NCBI GenBank assembly: GCA_027531565.1
Contig: JAPZSB010000004.1
Coordinates: 1-55,118 of the forward strand
Length of the DNA: 55,118 nt
Reading direction: 5' to 3'
Source of the DNA: Beijerinckiaceae bacterium
Lineage (GTDB): Bacteria; Pseudomonadota; Alphaproteobacteria; Rhizobiales; Beijerinckiaceae
Positions 1 to 9,209 of this stretch are shown here, in pieces. Position 1 is the first letter of the stretch, and every line of letters starts with the position of its first letter. The position numbers and the translations under genes are program-made. The notes under the pieces were generated by a model. The model was not told the DNA's origin. It did not search any database and was given only the letters and a program-made list of their open reading frames with translations.

Positions 1-138
1 TGGGGGGGAGGCTGGCTGGTGGGGGGTTGGGGGGTAATTTTAAAACGCCAAAGCGGGGGAGCGCCCCCCCTCGCCCCTGGGGTTTTGGGCGGCCGCGGGC
101 GCAGCCGGTGGATGGGTGTGGGGCAACTGGCCGGAACG

Positions 139-161
139 GAAAAGGCCGGGTTGCCCCGGCC
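139..161 (-). terminator. Rho-independent terminator of clpA
   Basis: On the minus strand a 7-bp stem (GGCCGGG pairing with CCCGGCC, loop of 4) is followed by TTTT. It lies just beyond the clpA stop codon, so it most likely ends the clpS-clpA transcript. The remaining 138 bases to the window edge are G-rich and hold nothing I recognise. Confidence 0.7.
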
Positions 162-167
162 CCTCGG

Positions 168-2702
168 TCATTTCTTCAGCGGAAGCTTCGGCACCGGCGA
201 GCGGCGCGGCTTCGAGGGTTCGTCCTTCGGCCCGTCGGGCGGGCCGGGATCCCGGGAGGGCGGCGGCAAGGGCGGGGCCGACGGCGGCTTGGGCAAGGCC
301 GCGCGGGTTGCCCGGGCCGACGCAGCCTTCTTCGCCTTGGCCTTCGCGCGCGGCTTGGCCTTCGGCTTGGCGGGAATCGCTTCCGGCCGCGGCTTGATCG
401 GGCCTTCCGGGAAATCGAGGCCGAGCTTCTTCTCGCCGTCCTTCTCGGTGACGATGACACGCACCGCGCCGCCGCCCTTGAGCTTGCCGAACAGCACCTC
501 CTCGGCCAGCGGTGTCTTGATCGTCGACTGGATCAGCCGCGCCATCGGGCGGGCCCCCATGGCCTCGTCATAACCGTGCTCGACCAGCCAGTCGCGTGCC
601 TCGTCCGACAGCGAGATCGTGACATGCCGGTCCGCCAGCTGGGCTTCCAGCCCGGCGACGAACTTGTCCACCACCTGCGCGATGACCTCGCGCGGCAGGT
701 TCCCGAACGAGACGATCGCATCGAGCCGGTTGCGGAATTCCGGCGTGAACAGGCGATTGATCGCCTCGGTGTCCTCGCCCTCGCGCCGCTGACGGGTGAA
801 GCCGAAGGCGGATTTCGCCATGTCGGAAGCCCCGGCATTGGTGGTCATGATGAGGATCGTGTTGCGGAACTGGACTTCCTTGCCGTTATGGTCGGTGAGC
901 TTGCCGTGGTCCATCACCTGCAACAGGATGTTGTAGAGGTCCGGATGGGCTTTCTCGATCTCGTCGAGCAGCAGCACGCAATACGGGTTCTGGTCGACGC
1001 CGTCGGTCAGCAGCCCGCCCTGGTCGAAGCCGACATAGCCGGGAGGCGCGCCGATCAGCCGCGAGACGGTGTGGCGCTCCATGTATTCCGACATGTCGAA
1101 CCGCAGCAGCTTCACGCCGAGCACCGAGGCCAGCTGCTTGGCGACTTCGGTCTTGCCGACGCCGGTCGGGCCGGAGAACAGGTAGCAGCCGATCGGCTTC
1201 TCCGCGTCGCGCAGGCCCGCACGGGCCAGCTTGATCGCGCTCGACAGCTGCTCGATCGCCTTTTCCTGCCCGTAGACGACGCGCTTGAGCGTGGTCTCGA
1301 GGTTCTGCAGCACGGCCGCATCATCCTTCGACACCGTTTTCGGCGGGATCCGCGCCATGGTGGCGATGGTCGCCTCGATCTCCTTGAGGCCGATCGTCTT
1401 CTTGCGGCGGCTCTCCGGCAGCAGCATCTGCGACGCCCCGGTCTCGTCGATCACGTCGATCGCCTTGTCCGGCAGCTTGCGGTCATGGATGTAGCGCGCG
1501 GAAAGCTCCACCGCGCCCTTCACGGCCTCATTGGTGTATTTCAGCCGGTGGAATTCCTCGAAATAGGGCTTGAGGCCCTTGAGGATCTCGATCGCATCGG
1601 GGATCGACGGCTCGTTGACATCGATCTTCTGGAAGCGGCGGACGAGGGCCCGGTCCTTCTCGAAATACTGGCGGTATTCCTTGTAGGTGGTCGAACCGAT
1701 GCAGCGCAGCGTGCCCGCGGCGAGCGCCGGCTTGAGCAGGTTCGACGCATCCATCGAGCCCCCCGAGGTCGCCCCGGCGCCGATCACCGTATGGATCTCG
1801 TCGATGAAGAGGATCGCCTTGGGATGCGCCTCGATTTCCTTCATCACCTGCTTGAGGCGCTCCTCGAAATCACCGCGATAGCGCGTGCCCGCCAGCAGGG
1901 TGCCCATGTCGAGCGCATAGACCGTCGCATCGGCCAGCACATCGGGCACCTCGCCATCGACGATCTTCCGGGCGAGCCCCTCGGCGATCGCCGTCTTGCC
2001 GACACCGGGATCGCCCACGAAGAGCGGATTGTTCTTCTGCCGGCGGCACAGGACCTGGATCGTCCGGTTGACCTCGGATTCACGGCCGATCAGCGGATCG
2101 ATCTTGCCGGTCCGCGCCTTCTTGTTGAGGTCGACGGCATAGGCCGCGAGCGCGCTTTCCTTCTTCTTGCCACCCTCGCGGTCGGGGCCGGGACTGGTAT
2201 TGTCCTGGCTCTCCTCGGGCTCCTCCTCCACGCCGCGCGGGGCGCGGCTCTCGGAGGCGCCGGGGCGCTTGGCAATGCCATGCGAGATGTAGTTGACCGC
2301 ATCATAGCGCGTCATCTCCTGCTCCTGCAGGAAATAGGCGGCGTGGCTCTCGCGCTCGGCGAAGATCGCCACCAGCACATTCGCGCCGGTCACTTCCTCC
2401 CGCCCGGACGATTGCACATGGATCACCGCGCGCTGGATCACGCGCTGGAACCCTGCTGTCGGCTTGGTATCGGCGCGGTCCCGCACCACCAGAGCCTCGA
2501 GTTCGGTGTCGATATAGGTCGTCACCGTCTGCCGGAGGACGTCGAGATCGACATTGCAGGCCCGCATCACCGCTGCGGCATCCTCGTCATCGATCAGGGC
2601 CAGCAGCAGATGCTCGAGCGTGGCGAATTCGTGCCGGCGCGCAGAAGCGTGACCGAGCGCCTGGTGGAGGGCGTTTTCGAGGCTTTTCGAAAAACTGGGC
2701 AC
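168..2702 (-). CDS. clpA: ATP-dependent Clp protease ATP-binding subunit ClpA
   Basis: AAA+ unfoldase that feeds substrates to the ClpP peptidase in the cytoplasm. The 844-residue product has the N-terminal Clp repeat domain (about 1-145), a charged linker, a first AAA+ module with Walker A GDPGVGKT at about 230-237 and DEIH Walker B, and a second module with Walker A GPTGVGKT at about 511-518. GTG at 2702 is chosen because VPSFSKSLE aligns with the usual ClpA N-terminus; an upstream TTG at 2762 would add 20 atypical residues. The C-terminus carries an unusual tail of about 80 residues rich in Lys, Ala and Pro; E. coli ClpA is 758 residues. clpS lies 83 bases upstream. Confidence 0.97.
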   Translation of the reverse strand: MPSFSKSLENALHQALGHASARRHEFATLEHLLLALIDDEDAAAVMRACNVDLDVLRQTVTTYIDTELEALVVRDRADTKPTAGFQRVIQRAVIHVQSSGREEVTGANVLVAIFAERESHAAYFLQEQEMTRYDAVNYISHGIAKRPGASESRAPRGVEEEPEESQDNTSPGPDREGGKKKESALAAYAVDLNKKARTGKIDPLIGRESEVNRTIQVLCRRQKNNPLFVGDPGVGKTAIAEGLARKIVDGEVPDVLADATVYALDMGTLLAGTRYRGDFEERLKQVMKEIEAHPKAILFIDEIHTVIGAGATSGGSMDASNLLKPALAAGTLRCIGSTTYKEYRQYFEKDRALVRRFQKIDVNEPSIPDAIEILKGLKPYFEEFHRLKYTNEAVKGAVELSARYIHDRKLPDKAIDVIDETGASQMLLPESRRKKTIGLKEIEATIATMARIPPKTVSKDDAAVLQNLETTLKRVVYGQEKAIEQLSSAIKLARAGLRDAEKPIGCYLFSGPTGVGKTEVAKQLASVLGVKLLRFDMSEYMERHTVSRLIGAPPGYVGFDQGGLLTDGVDQNPYCVLLLDEIEKAHPDLYNILLQVMDHGKLTDHNGKEVQFRNTILIMTTNAGASDMAKSAFGFTRQRREGEDTEAINRLFTPEFRNRLDAIVSFGNLPREVIAQVVDKFVAGLEAQLADRHVTISLSDEARDWLVEHGYDEAMGARPMARLIQSTIKTPLAEEVLFGKLKGGGAVRVIVTEKDGEKKLGLDFPEGPIKPRPEAIPAKPKAKPRAKAKAKKAASARATRAALPKPPSAPPLPPPSRDPGPPDGPKDEPSKPRRSPVPKLPLKK

Positions 2703-2785
2703 GGTCTGCTCGCTTTCCTGTTGCGGCGCCGGAAGGCACCTGCCTGTCGTCGTGGCGGGCAATCGGGCGCCCGCCCGGCTTCACG

Positions 2786-3154
2786 TCACTTCTTTTCCAT
2801 CACGCATTGCAGCGGATGCTGGTTCTCGCGGGCGAAATCCATCACCTGCGTCACCTTCGTCTCGGCAATCTCGAACGTGTAGGTCCCGCATTCGCCGACG
2901 CCGTTATGGTGGACATGGAGCATGATCTGCGTCGCCTGCTCCTCGTTCTTGTTGAAGAACCGCATCAGCACATGCACGACGAACTCCATCGGCGTGTAGT
3001 CGTCATTCAGAAGCAGGACGCGATACAGGTCGGGCCGCTTGCGGAGCGTCTTGGTCCGCGTCGCCAGGGCTGTCCCATGGGCCGGATTCTTGCCCGGGCC
3101 ATTGCTGCTGGGGCCGGCGAGAGGTGTCCAGTTCAGGGTCAAATCACCATCCAT
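2786..3154 (-). CDS. clpS: ATP-dependent Clp protease adaptor ClpS
   Basis: N-recognin adaptor that binds substrates with destabilising N-terminal residues and docks on the ClpA N-domain. The 122-residue protein has a disordered N-terminal arm of about 35 residues, then the conserved core. The N-degron pocket motif [10 protein letters not shown] is present, as are the helix HVHHNG and the C-terminal Cys/Glu-rich strand. The start MDGDLTLNW is preferred over upstream codons because the extra residues are not ClpS-like. It lies upstream of clpA in the same direction, the usual alphaproteobacterial arrangement, so the two are probably co-transcribed. Confidence 0.96.
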   Translation of the reverse strand: MDGDLTLNWTPLAGPSSNGPGKNPAHGTALATRTKTLRKRPDLYRVLLLNDDYTPMEFVVHVLMRFFNKNEEQATQIMLHVHHNGVGECGTYTFEIAETKVTQVMDFARENQHPLQCVMEKK

Positions 3155-3307
3155 GGCGTGAAAGGTTATGCCGGTTCGCGCGACAATCAAGCGGGTTTTG
3201 GCACGTTGGACACAACATGCCGCAGGGCGGCAAGGCCGCGCAAGCCAACATGTAGGCAAGCGCTGTGCGAATTGTAAGGGCTGGCGGCAAAACAGGTCCG
3301 GAACAGC

Positions 3308-3335
3308 AAAAAGCCCGGTCGCGAGACCGGGCTTC
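3308..3335 (-). terminator. Rho-independent terminator of the phasin gene
   Basis: A perfect 10-bp stem (AAGCCCGGTC, loop GCGA, GACCGGGCTT at 3311-3334) is followed on the minus strand by a run of five T. It lies about 57 bases past the phasin stop, so it separates the phasin transcript from clpS. Confidence 0.9.
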
Positions 3336-3391
3336 CGCTATCGGGGAGCAGGCCGGCGGCCGGAGCCGCAGGCCGTATGACCCGTCTGGGC

Positions 3392-3727
3392 TTACTTGCC
3401 CTGAACCTTGGCCATCGCGCCTTCGAACGGCTTGAAGGCTTCCTTGGTGAGCTCGGTCACGAGCTCGCCGACCTTCGTGGCATGGGCCACATAGCCTTCA
3501 TAGGCGGTCTTGGCGAAATCGGTCTGGATTTCGACGGCCTTGTCGAGCGTCTTCACGCCGAGCAGCTTCTCGAACGTGGTCGAGCTGGCTTCGATGGCCT
3601 TCTTCGAATAATCGGCGACTTCCGTCGCGATGGCCTGGATGCCCTTCTGCTGGGCCCCGAACGCCTTCACGGCGAGATCGAGATTTTCCTTGCCGAACTT
3701 CTGCATGTCTTCGAACGCGTTGATCAT
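3392..3727 (-). CDS. Phasin (PHA granule-associated protein)
   Basis: Small amphipathic helical protein of 111 residues that coats polyhydroxyalkanoate granules. It shows the phasin_2 pattern: an N-terminal FEDMQKFGKENLDLAVKAF segment, an all-helical core without Cys, and the TEVADYSKKAIEASS and AFKPFEGAMAKV segments. The start MINAFEDMQ follows a good Shine-Dalgarno (AAGGGGA, about 6 bases away). An upstream ATG at 3841 would add 38 residues that run through the promoter, so it is rejected. The gene is monocistronic with its own promoter and terminator, and two PhaR-like operators lie upstream. Confidence 0.93.
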   Translation of the reverse strand: MINAFEDMQKFGKENLDLAVKAFGAQQKGIQAIATEVADYSKKAIEASSTTFEKLLGVKTLDKAVEIQTDFAKTAYEGYVAHATKVGELVTELTKEAFKPFEGAMAKVQGK

Positions 3728-3777
3728 GATACGTCCCCTTGAGCTTGTTCCGGCGTGGTTGTGTCCGGATGAAGCTG

Positions 3778-3805
3778 ATCTATGTTGCGGTGCACAAAAT
3801 GTCAA
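3778..3805 (-). promoter_or_regulatory. Sigma-70-type promoter of the phasin gene
   Basis: On the minus strand a perfect -35 hexamer TTGACA (3805-3800) is followed, after 16 bases, by ATAGAT (3783-3778) as a -10. The start codon is about 50 bases further on. This is one of the best consensus promoters visible in the window. A PhaR-like palindrome lies inside the spacer. Confidence 0.65.
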
Positions 3806-3824
3806 GAAACTATTTTGCGGCGCA
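3786..3824. promoter_or_regulatory. Two PhaR-like operators (TGC-N3-GCA)
   Basis: TGCGGTGCA at 3786-3794 and TGCGGCGCA at 3816-3824 are two copies of a TGC-N3-GCA palindrome with start points exactly 30 bp apart, about three helical turns. PhaR, the repressor of phasin genes, is known to bind TGC-N3-GCA-type sites (CTGC-N3-GCAG in Paracoccus). One site lies between the -35 and -10 boxes and the other just upstream of -35, which suits repression. The PhaR assignment is inferred; no phaR gene is in the window. Confidence 0.6.
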
Positions 3825-4021
3825 CCATGATCTTTTGACATGGATCAACGGAAGCCACGCATGGCTCCCCGGCATCGCCGGTGCCGGCACTGCCCGCTGC
3901 CACCCGGCAGAAACTCGCTCAGCCTTAAGACTCGCGTAACCGGGATGGTCGCATTTTAGGCAGAACGTGGAGCAGAAGCTGCACGGTGTCGAGGCGTCCC
4001 GGTTTTCCGGAGTGGGTGAGT

Positions 4022-5941
4022 ATGCGTTCTCCTTGCGTAGCTGCGGTCCGTTGGCCGCTTTCGCCGCGTGTCCTGGCGACTGTCCTGCTGGCGCTCGTGA
4101 TGACCGCCGCTCTGGTCGTCCCGGAAGCGGAAGCCCGCCGCAAGCGCCATCGCGCGGCCGGTGGTGGCTACAATCCGCCTTACGCCTCGATGGTCTATGA
4201 TGTGAATTCCGGCCGCGTGCTCGAAGCCACCAACGGCGATGCCCTGCGCCATCCGGCCTCGGTCACCAAGGTGATGACGCTCTACATGCTGTTCGAGCAG
4301 CTCGAGACCGGCCGATTCAAGCTGACCACCGAACTCCCCGTCTCGCGCGAGGCGGCCAGCCAGTCCCCGTCGAAGCTCGGCCTCCGCCCCGGCGAGACCA
4401 TCGCCGTCGAGGATGCCATCAAGGCGCTGGTCACGAAATCCGCGAACGATGTCGCCGTGGTGGTCGCCGAGGCGATCGGCGGCGAGGAGGAGCGCTTCGC
4501 CGCCATGATGACGCGGAAGGCCCGCGCCATCGGCATGAAGCGCACGACGTTCCGCAACGCGTCGGGCCTGCCGAATCCCAGCCAATGGACCACTGCACGC
4601 GATCTCGTGACGCTCGGTCGAGCCATCCAGGATCGTTTCCCGCGCTACTACCATTATTTCGGCACCCGGAATTTCGCCTTCGAGGGCCGCGCCTACCGCA
4701 ACCACAACCGGCTGCTCGGCCAGGTCGAGGGCGTGGACGGCATCAAGACCGGCTATACCCGCGCCTCCGGCTTCAACCTGCTCACCTCGGCCAAGGCCGA
4801 TGGCCGCCACCTCATCACCGTGGTCCTTGGCGGCCGCTCCGGCCGGGCCCGCGACGCACAGGTCGCCAGCCTGATCGAGAACCACATGGACCGCGCCTAT
4901 GCCGGCCGCCGCATGACGGCCAAGGCCGTCGAGGTCGCCCGCGCGCCGGACGAGGATGACGAGATCGAGGAAGGCGGAACGGCGCGTCCGGCTGCTGCAG
5001 CCCTTCCCCCGGCCCGCGTGGCGCAGCGCGACCTTCAGCCGCCGCCAGCCCCCGTTGGGCTGATGGCTGCCCCGGCCCCCGCGGCGCCGGCCGGTGCCAT
5101 GCCGCTGCCCCCGTCCCGTCCGCGCCCGGCGGTGATCGCCGAGACCGGCCCGCGCCAGCAGGTGCAGGACGATCCGGGCCTGACCCGTACCCGTCCTCTG
5201 GCGCTTTCCTCCAGCGGCTCGACCAATATCGTCGCCTCCGCCACCACCCCGCTGGCCCTCGTCGGCACGACGCCGCGCTCGCCGGCCATGCGCTGGCAGG
5301 TCGGCCCGTCGGGCAATGACCTTCCGCCCCCGCGCCAGGCCGCCCCGCGGGACGAACAGCGCCTCGTGCCGCCGGGCTCGATCCGCTACACGAATTCCAT
5401 CCCCGGTGAATCCCCGAAAGCCGAGGAAAGCCAGCCGCTGCCGGTTGCCGCCGCGCCGCGCCAGGCCCCCGAGCCCCGCCCGGCCGAGGTGAAGGCCGAG
5501 GAGCGCCTGCCGACGATGCAGCGCCGCGCCGAGATCGCCGCGGTCACGCCGCCGCCGCAGCCGGAAGCGACCCGCCCCGCCCCTGCCGCGGCGCCTCCCG
5601 CCGCTTCACGTCCCGCCGTCGAGGCCCCGCGCCCGGCCGCGCCCGTTGCCGCCGCGCCGGCAGCGAAGGAAGCACCGAAAGCCGCTGCACCCGCGCGCAC
5701 TGGCTGGGTGATCCAGCTCGCCGCCGCCGAAAGCGATGCGAAGGCCCGCACGATCCTCGATCAGGCGATCGAGAAGACCGGGCGCGCGCTGAAAGCCGCC
5801 GAACCCTTCACCGAGGCGGTGACCAAGGGCGGCACCACCTTGTACCGCGCCCGTTTCGCCGGGTTTGACGCGGATGAGGCCCAGGCGGCCTGCAAGACCT
5901 TGAAACGCAGCGGTTTCAACTGCTTCGCCCAGAAAATGTGA
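4022..5941 (+). CDS. D-alanyl-D-alanine carboxypeptidase with C-terminal SPOR domain
   Basis: Penicillin-binding protein of the S11 family (DacA/C/F type) that trims the terminal D-Ala of peptidoglycan stem peptides in the periplasm. The 639-residue product has a signal peptide (about 1-38), catalytic SVTK at about 80-83, SAN at about 140-142 and KTG at about 242-244. A Pro/Ala-rich, presumably disordered linker (about 310-555) precedes an 80-residue SPOR domain that binds denuded glycan at the septum. ATG at 4022 was chosen because it opens directly on the signal peptide. It is divergent from the phasin gene. Confidence 0.94.
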   Translation: MRSPCVAAVRWPLSPRVLATVLLALVMTAALVVPEAEARRKRHRAAGGGYNPPYASMVYDVNSGRVLEATNGDALRHPASVTKVMTLYMLFEQLETGRFKLTTELPVSREAASQSPSKLGLRPGETIAVEDAIKALVTKSANDVAVVVAEAIGGEEERFAAMMTRKARAIGMKRTTFRNASGLPNPSQWTTARDLVTLGRAIQDRFPRYYHYFGTRNFAFEGRAYRNHNRLLGQVEGVDGIKTGYTRASGFNLLTSAKADGRHLITVVLGGRSGRARDAQVASLIENHMDRAYAGRRMTAKAVEVARAPDEDDEIEEGGTARPAAAALPPARVAQRDLQPPPAPVGLMAAPAPAAPAGAMPLPPSRPRPAVIAETGPRQQVQDDPGLTRTRPLALSSSGSTNIVASATTPLALVGTTPRSPAMRWQVGPSGNDLPPPRQAAPRDEQRLVPPGSIRYTNSIPGESPKAEESQPLPVAAAPRQAPEPRPAEVKAEERLPTMQRRAEIAAVTPPPQPEATRPAPAAAPPAASRPAVEAPRPAAPVAAAPAAKEAPKAAAPARTGWVIQLAAAESDAKARTILDQAIEKTGRALKAAEPFTEAVTKGGTTLYRARFAGFDADEAQAACKTLKRSGFNCFAQKM

Positions 5942-6026
5942 CCCGAGAAACTCTGATCCGAGGTGAGGAGCCGTCGCGATGCATGACCCCGCCGATCTCT
6001 CGACGGAAATGAGCCGCCCGCTGGGG

Positions 6027-6734
6027 CTAGCTGCGCCGGCGCCGCGCTTCGAGCGCGATGTCCTTCGCCCGGTTGACCATCGCCGCGAGATAGGTCGAAC
6101 CGCCTTTGTCGGGGTGAAACCGCGCAATCAGGGCCCGATGCGCCGTCCGGATGGCTTCTTCGGAAGCCCCCGGTTCAAGGCCAAGGACCTCATAGGCCTC
6201 CTGTTCACGCATTTCGGCCACGCTCGCCGCCGGTCCCTGCCCCGCTGCCGTATCGAACTGCACGTGCTGACGCCAGCCGGGCGCCCGGCGGTCGAGATCC
6301 TGCGCGATCAGGTTTAGACCCTGCGGATCGGTCTGCACGAGCTCGCGCACCAGCAGGTGGATCTGGTCAGGCCTGAGCTTGTGAAGCCATTTCCCCGCGA
6401 ATTGCCCGCTCCGGACCTTCGCCTCGATCTCGCCGGTCGTCAGGTCGAACCAGACCAGCAGCGCCAGCGTGTGGATCTCGCTCCGCCGCGCCCGGCCGAT
6501 CGGATCGAACATGGCCGGCAGCCGGAAGCCGAGCAGCCAGGCCGAAAGCGAGACCAGAACGATCGCGAAATCCCAGCGACCCCGCAGGGCAAGCAGGATC
6601 CCGGCGCCACCCGCCACGGCCCCGACAAGCTTCCGCGTCAGGGGAGACAGGGCCTCGCCGGTCTTGCGACCGGGTCCGACGGCAAACCACCAGACGATGG
6701 CGCCGAACACGATCATGGAGAGAATGTAGTTCAT
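6027..6734 (-). CDS. Membrane-anchored J-domain (DnaJ-like) protein
   Basis: A 235-residue co-chaperone candidate that would stimulate DnaK ATPase at the inner membrane. Two or three hydrophobic segments lie in the first about 75 residues, then a soluble middle region, and a J domain occupies the C-terminal about 65 residues with the essential HPDK motif at about 207-210. A J domain at the C-terminus behind an N-terminal anchor resembles the alphaproteobacterial DnaJ-domain membrane family rather than DnaJ itself, since there is no G/F or zinc-finger region. The start MNYILSMIV places the first membrane segment at the N-terminus. Confidence 0.85.
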   Translation of the reverse strand: MNYILSMIVFGAIVWWFAVGPGRKTGEALSPLTRKLVGAVAGGAGILLALRGRWDFAIVLVSLSAWLLGFRLPAMFDPIGRARRSEIHTLALLVWFDLTTGEIEAKVRSGQFAGKWLHKLRPDQIHLLVRELVQTDPQGLNLIAQDLDRRAPGWRQHVQFDTAAGQGPAASVAEMREQEAYEVLGLEPGASEEAIRTAHRALIARFHPDKGGSTYLAAMVNRAKDIALEARRRRS

Positions 6735-6807
6735 CGCTCCGCCGGCGCTCCCGCTCACCCCTGGCCGGACCGCACGGGCCCCGGACCTTCCTGCCGGTCA
6801 GCCGAGG

Positions 6808-7242
6808 CTAAAGCAAGCCCAATGCACGCAAATCCTCGCGCATCGCCTGCGGCATGCTTTCCGGCGCGGCTTCGGCACGGATGTCGGCCGGGGCGTCGCC
6901 GGGGGGCAGGTAGCGCCAGCCCTGGAACGGCCGGCAGGGGCGCGACTGGACCGGCACCACCACCGGTTCCAGCACGAGATGGCAGCGCTGGATGCCATCC
7001 TCGGCGGTGAAGGGCTCGACCGCCTCGATCCGCTGGCGCGCGGCGATCCGGCCCTTGATCACCCAGTAGAGGGAACCGCCATCGAGGAGCTCGTCCATCC
7101 TTTTCGGCACCATCCGGGTCGTATGCGTCTGGCGGTAGGGCCGGCCGAGGCGCTGGAACAGGAGACGGGTCTCCTCGATCCAGCTCTCGAGATCGGCGAT
7201 GGACTCGCAGCCGACGCAGAGTTTCAGCAGATGCAGCGTCAT
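6808..7242 (-). CDS. DUF1489 family protein
   Basis: A 144-residue cytoplasmic protein of the DUF1489 family, widespread in alphaproteobacteria and of unknown function. Family features visible here are the opening MTLHLLKLCVGCESIADL, the TRMVPKR motif in the middle and the GWRYLPPGDAPADI motif near the end. Its ATG overlaps the stop codon of the upstream carboxylase alpha-subunit gene (ATGA), so it is probably translated from the same message. No catalytic motif is evident. Confidence 0.88.
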   Translation of the reverse strand: MTLHLLKLCVGCESIADLESWIEETRLLFQRLGRPYRQTHTTRMVPKRMDELLDGGSLYWVIKGRIAARQRIEAVEPFTAEDGIQRCHLVLEPVVVPVQSRPCRPFQGWRYLPPGDAPADIRAEAAPESMPQAMREDLRALGLL

Positions 7243-9206
7243 GATGCCGGATCGGCCTCCGCAATGCTCATGATCCGGGCGCCCTCGCCGAGTTGCGAGC
7301 CTGCCGCATGGGCGAGCCCCTCGACGCGGCCGGCCCGCGGCGCCAGCACCGGATGTTCCATCTTCATCGCCTCGACGATGGCCACGCGCTGCCCCTTCTC
7401 GACCAGGTCGCCCTCGGCCACGAATACGGCCACGAGCTTGCCATGCATCGGCGCCTTGACGAGGCCGCCGCCATCGCCCCCGCCCGCCTCGAACGAGACA
7501 TCGAGCGGATCGACGAGGGTCAGCCGCGTCTGGCGACCACGATCGATCACATAGAGCGCACCCCCGCCCTCGACGAGGGCGAAGTTCCGCTCCGGCCCGG
7601 GAAGATCGATCAGGATCGCCTCGCCCGCCGCATCCACCGGCAACAGGATCGGCTCACCCTCGACCTGGAGGCGGATCTCGCCCTTCCGGCCCGGAGCCAT
7701 CGCGAAACCGTCCGCCGCGCTCCACGGATCGCTTGCCCAGCCCGAGCGGGCCTCGGCGGCCTCGGCCAGTCGCGCCTTCTCCTCAGCGAGCAAAGCCAGC
7801 GCGCCCGCAGCCACCGCGGCATCATCGCGTTCCGGCGGAACCGCCCCGAGCGCCGCGAGGTTGCGGTCGATCAAGCCGGTATCGAGCTTGCCGGCCCGGA
7901 AATCCGGATGGTCGAGCAGCGAGCAGAGAAAGCGCGTATTGGTCTTCGGCCCGGCGACAACCGATTCCGCCAGGGCATCTCGCAGCCGGTCGAGCGCGAT
8001 ATCACGCGTCGGGCCATGGGCGATCACCTTGGCGATCATCGGATCATAGAACGGCGTCACCTCGCCGCCCTCGATCACGCCGGAATCGATCCGGATCCCC
8101 TCGCCGCCGGCCAGACGCAGGGCATGGAGCCGCCCGGTCGAGGGCAGGAAGCCACGCTCGGGCTCCTCGGCATAGAGCCGCGCCTCGACGGCATGCCCGT
8201 TGATCCGCAGGTCTTCCTGCCGGACCGGCAGGCGCTCGCCCGCGGCAACCCGGAACTGCCACTCCACCAGGTCGAGGCCGGTGATCGCCTCGGTCACCGG
8301 GTGCTCCACCTGCAGGCGGGTATTCATCTCCATGAAATAGAACCCGTCCGGCCGGAGACCCTGCGAGCCATCGGCGATGAACTCCACCGTGCCGGCACCG
8401 AAATAGCCGACAGCGCGCCCCGCCTCGACCGCCGCCTTGCCGAAGGCCGCGCGGACCTCGGGCGTCATGCCCGGCGCCGGCGCTTCCTCGATCACCTTCT
8501 GGTGGCGGCGCTGCATCGAGCAGTCACGCTCGAACACATGCAGGATATTGCCATGCCGGTCGCCGAAGATCTGCACCTCGACATGCCGGGGCGCGGTCAC
8601 GTATTTCTCGATCAGGACGCGTGGATCGCCAAAGGAATTCGACGCCTCGCGCTGGCAGGAGGCCAGGGCCTCCTCGAAATCGGCATGCCGGTCGACCCGG
8701 CGCATGCCCTTCCCGCCGCCGCCGGCCACAGCCTTGATCAGCACGGGATAGCCGATCTGGTAGGCCTTCTCCTTGAGGAAGGCCGGGTCCTGGATCTCGC
8801 CGTGATAGCCCGGAACCACCGGCACGCCGGCCTTCTCGACCAGGCTCTTCGCAGCATCTTTCAGCCCCATGGCCCGCACGGCGGAAGGCGGCGGGCCGAC
8901 AAAGACCACGCCGGCGGCGGCGCAGGCCTCGGCAAACTCGGCATTCTCCGACAGGAAGCCATAGCCCGGATGCAGGCATTCCGCCCCCGTCCGGCGGGCC
9001 ACGTCGAGAATCCGCTCCGTCACGAGATAGCTCTCCCGCGCCGGCGCCGGGCCGATGCAATAGGCCTCGTCCGCATAGCCGACGAAGGGCGCGGCGGCAT
9101 CGGCTTCGGAGTGAACGGCAATGACACGGAGGCCGAGGCGGCGGGCGGTTCGGGCGACGCGCAGGGCAATTTCACCGCGATTGGCAATCAGGACGCTGGA
9201 AAACAT
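7239..9206 (-). CDS. mccA: Acyl-CoA carboxylase alpha subunit, probably 3-methylcrotonyl-CoA carboxylase
   Basis: Biotin carboxylase plus biotin carboxyl carrier domains in one 655-residue chain. The N-terminal biotin carboxylase carries SVLIANRGEIALR, the glycine-rich ATP loop AGGGGKGMR and the EMNTRLQVEHPVTE signature. The C-terminal carrier has the biotinylation motif AMKMEH with the target Lys at about 615. MCC is favoured over propionyl- or geranyl-CoA carboxylase because the window also holds an MCC-type beta subunit and isovaleryl-CoA dehydrogenase, the preceding leucine-degradation step. It sits 3 bases after a membrane-protein gene and overlaps the DUF1489 gene by 4 bases. Confidence 0.88.
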   Translation of the reverse strand: MFSSVLIANRGEIALRVARTARRLGLRVIAVHSEADAAAPFVGYADEAYCIGPAPARESYLVTERILDVARRTGAECLHPGYGFLSENAEFAEACAAAGVVFVGPPPSAVRAMGLKDAAKSLVEKAGVPVVPGYHGEIQDPAFLKEKAYQIGYPVLIKAVAGGGGKGMRRVDRHADFEEALASCQREASNSFGDPRVLIEKYVTAPRHVEVQIFGDRHGNILHVFERDCSMQRRHQKVIEEAPAPGMTPEVRAAFGKAAVEAGRAVGYFGAGTVEFIADGSQGLRPDGFYFMEMNTRLQVEHPVTEAITGLDLVEWQFRVAAGERLPVRQEDLRINGHAVEARLYAEEPERGFLPSTGRLHALRLAGGEGIRIDSGVIEGGEVTPFYDPMIAKVIAHGPTRDIALDRLRDALAESVVAGPKTNTRFLCSLLDHPDFRAGKLDTGLIDRNLAALGAVPPERDDAAVAAGALALLAEEKARLAEAAEARSGWASDPWSAADGFAMAPGRKGEIRLQVEGEPILLPVDAAGEAILIDLPGPERNFALVEGGGALYVIDRGRQTRLTLVDPLDVSFEAGGGDGGGLVKAPMHGKLVAVFVAEGDLVEKGQRVAIVEAMKMEHPVLAPRAGRVEGLAHAAGSQLGEGARIMSIAEADPAS

Positions 9207-9209
9207 GCT

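Noticed and set aside
27-2882. Very long open frame antisense to clpA and clpS
   Set aside because: It mirrors high-GC codon bias of the real genes; the product is His/Asp/Gly/Arg-rich with no family resemblance, while the opposite strand encodes complete ClpA and ClpS.
7239-9206. Propionyl-CoA or acetyl-CoA carboxylase alpha subunit
   Set aside because: The beta subunit and isovaleryl-CoA dehydrogenase in the same region fit MCC better, though alpha-subunit sequence alone does not settle it.
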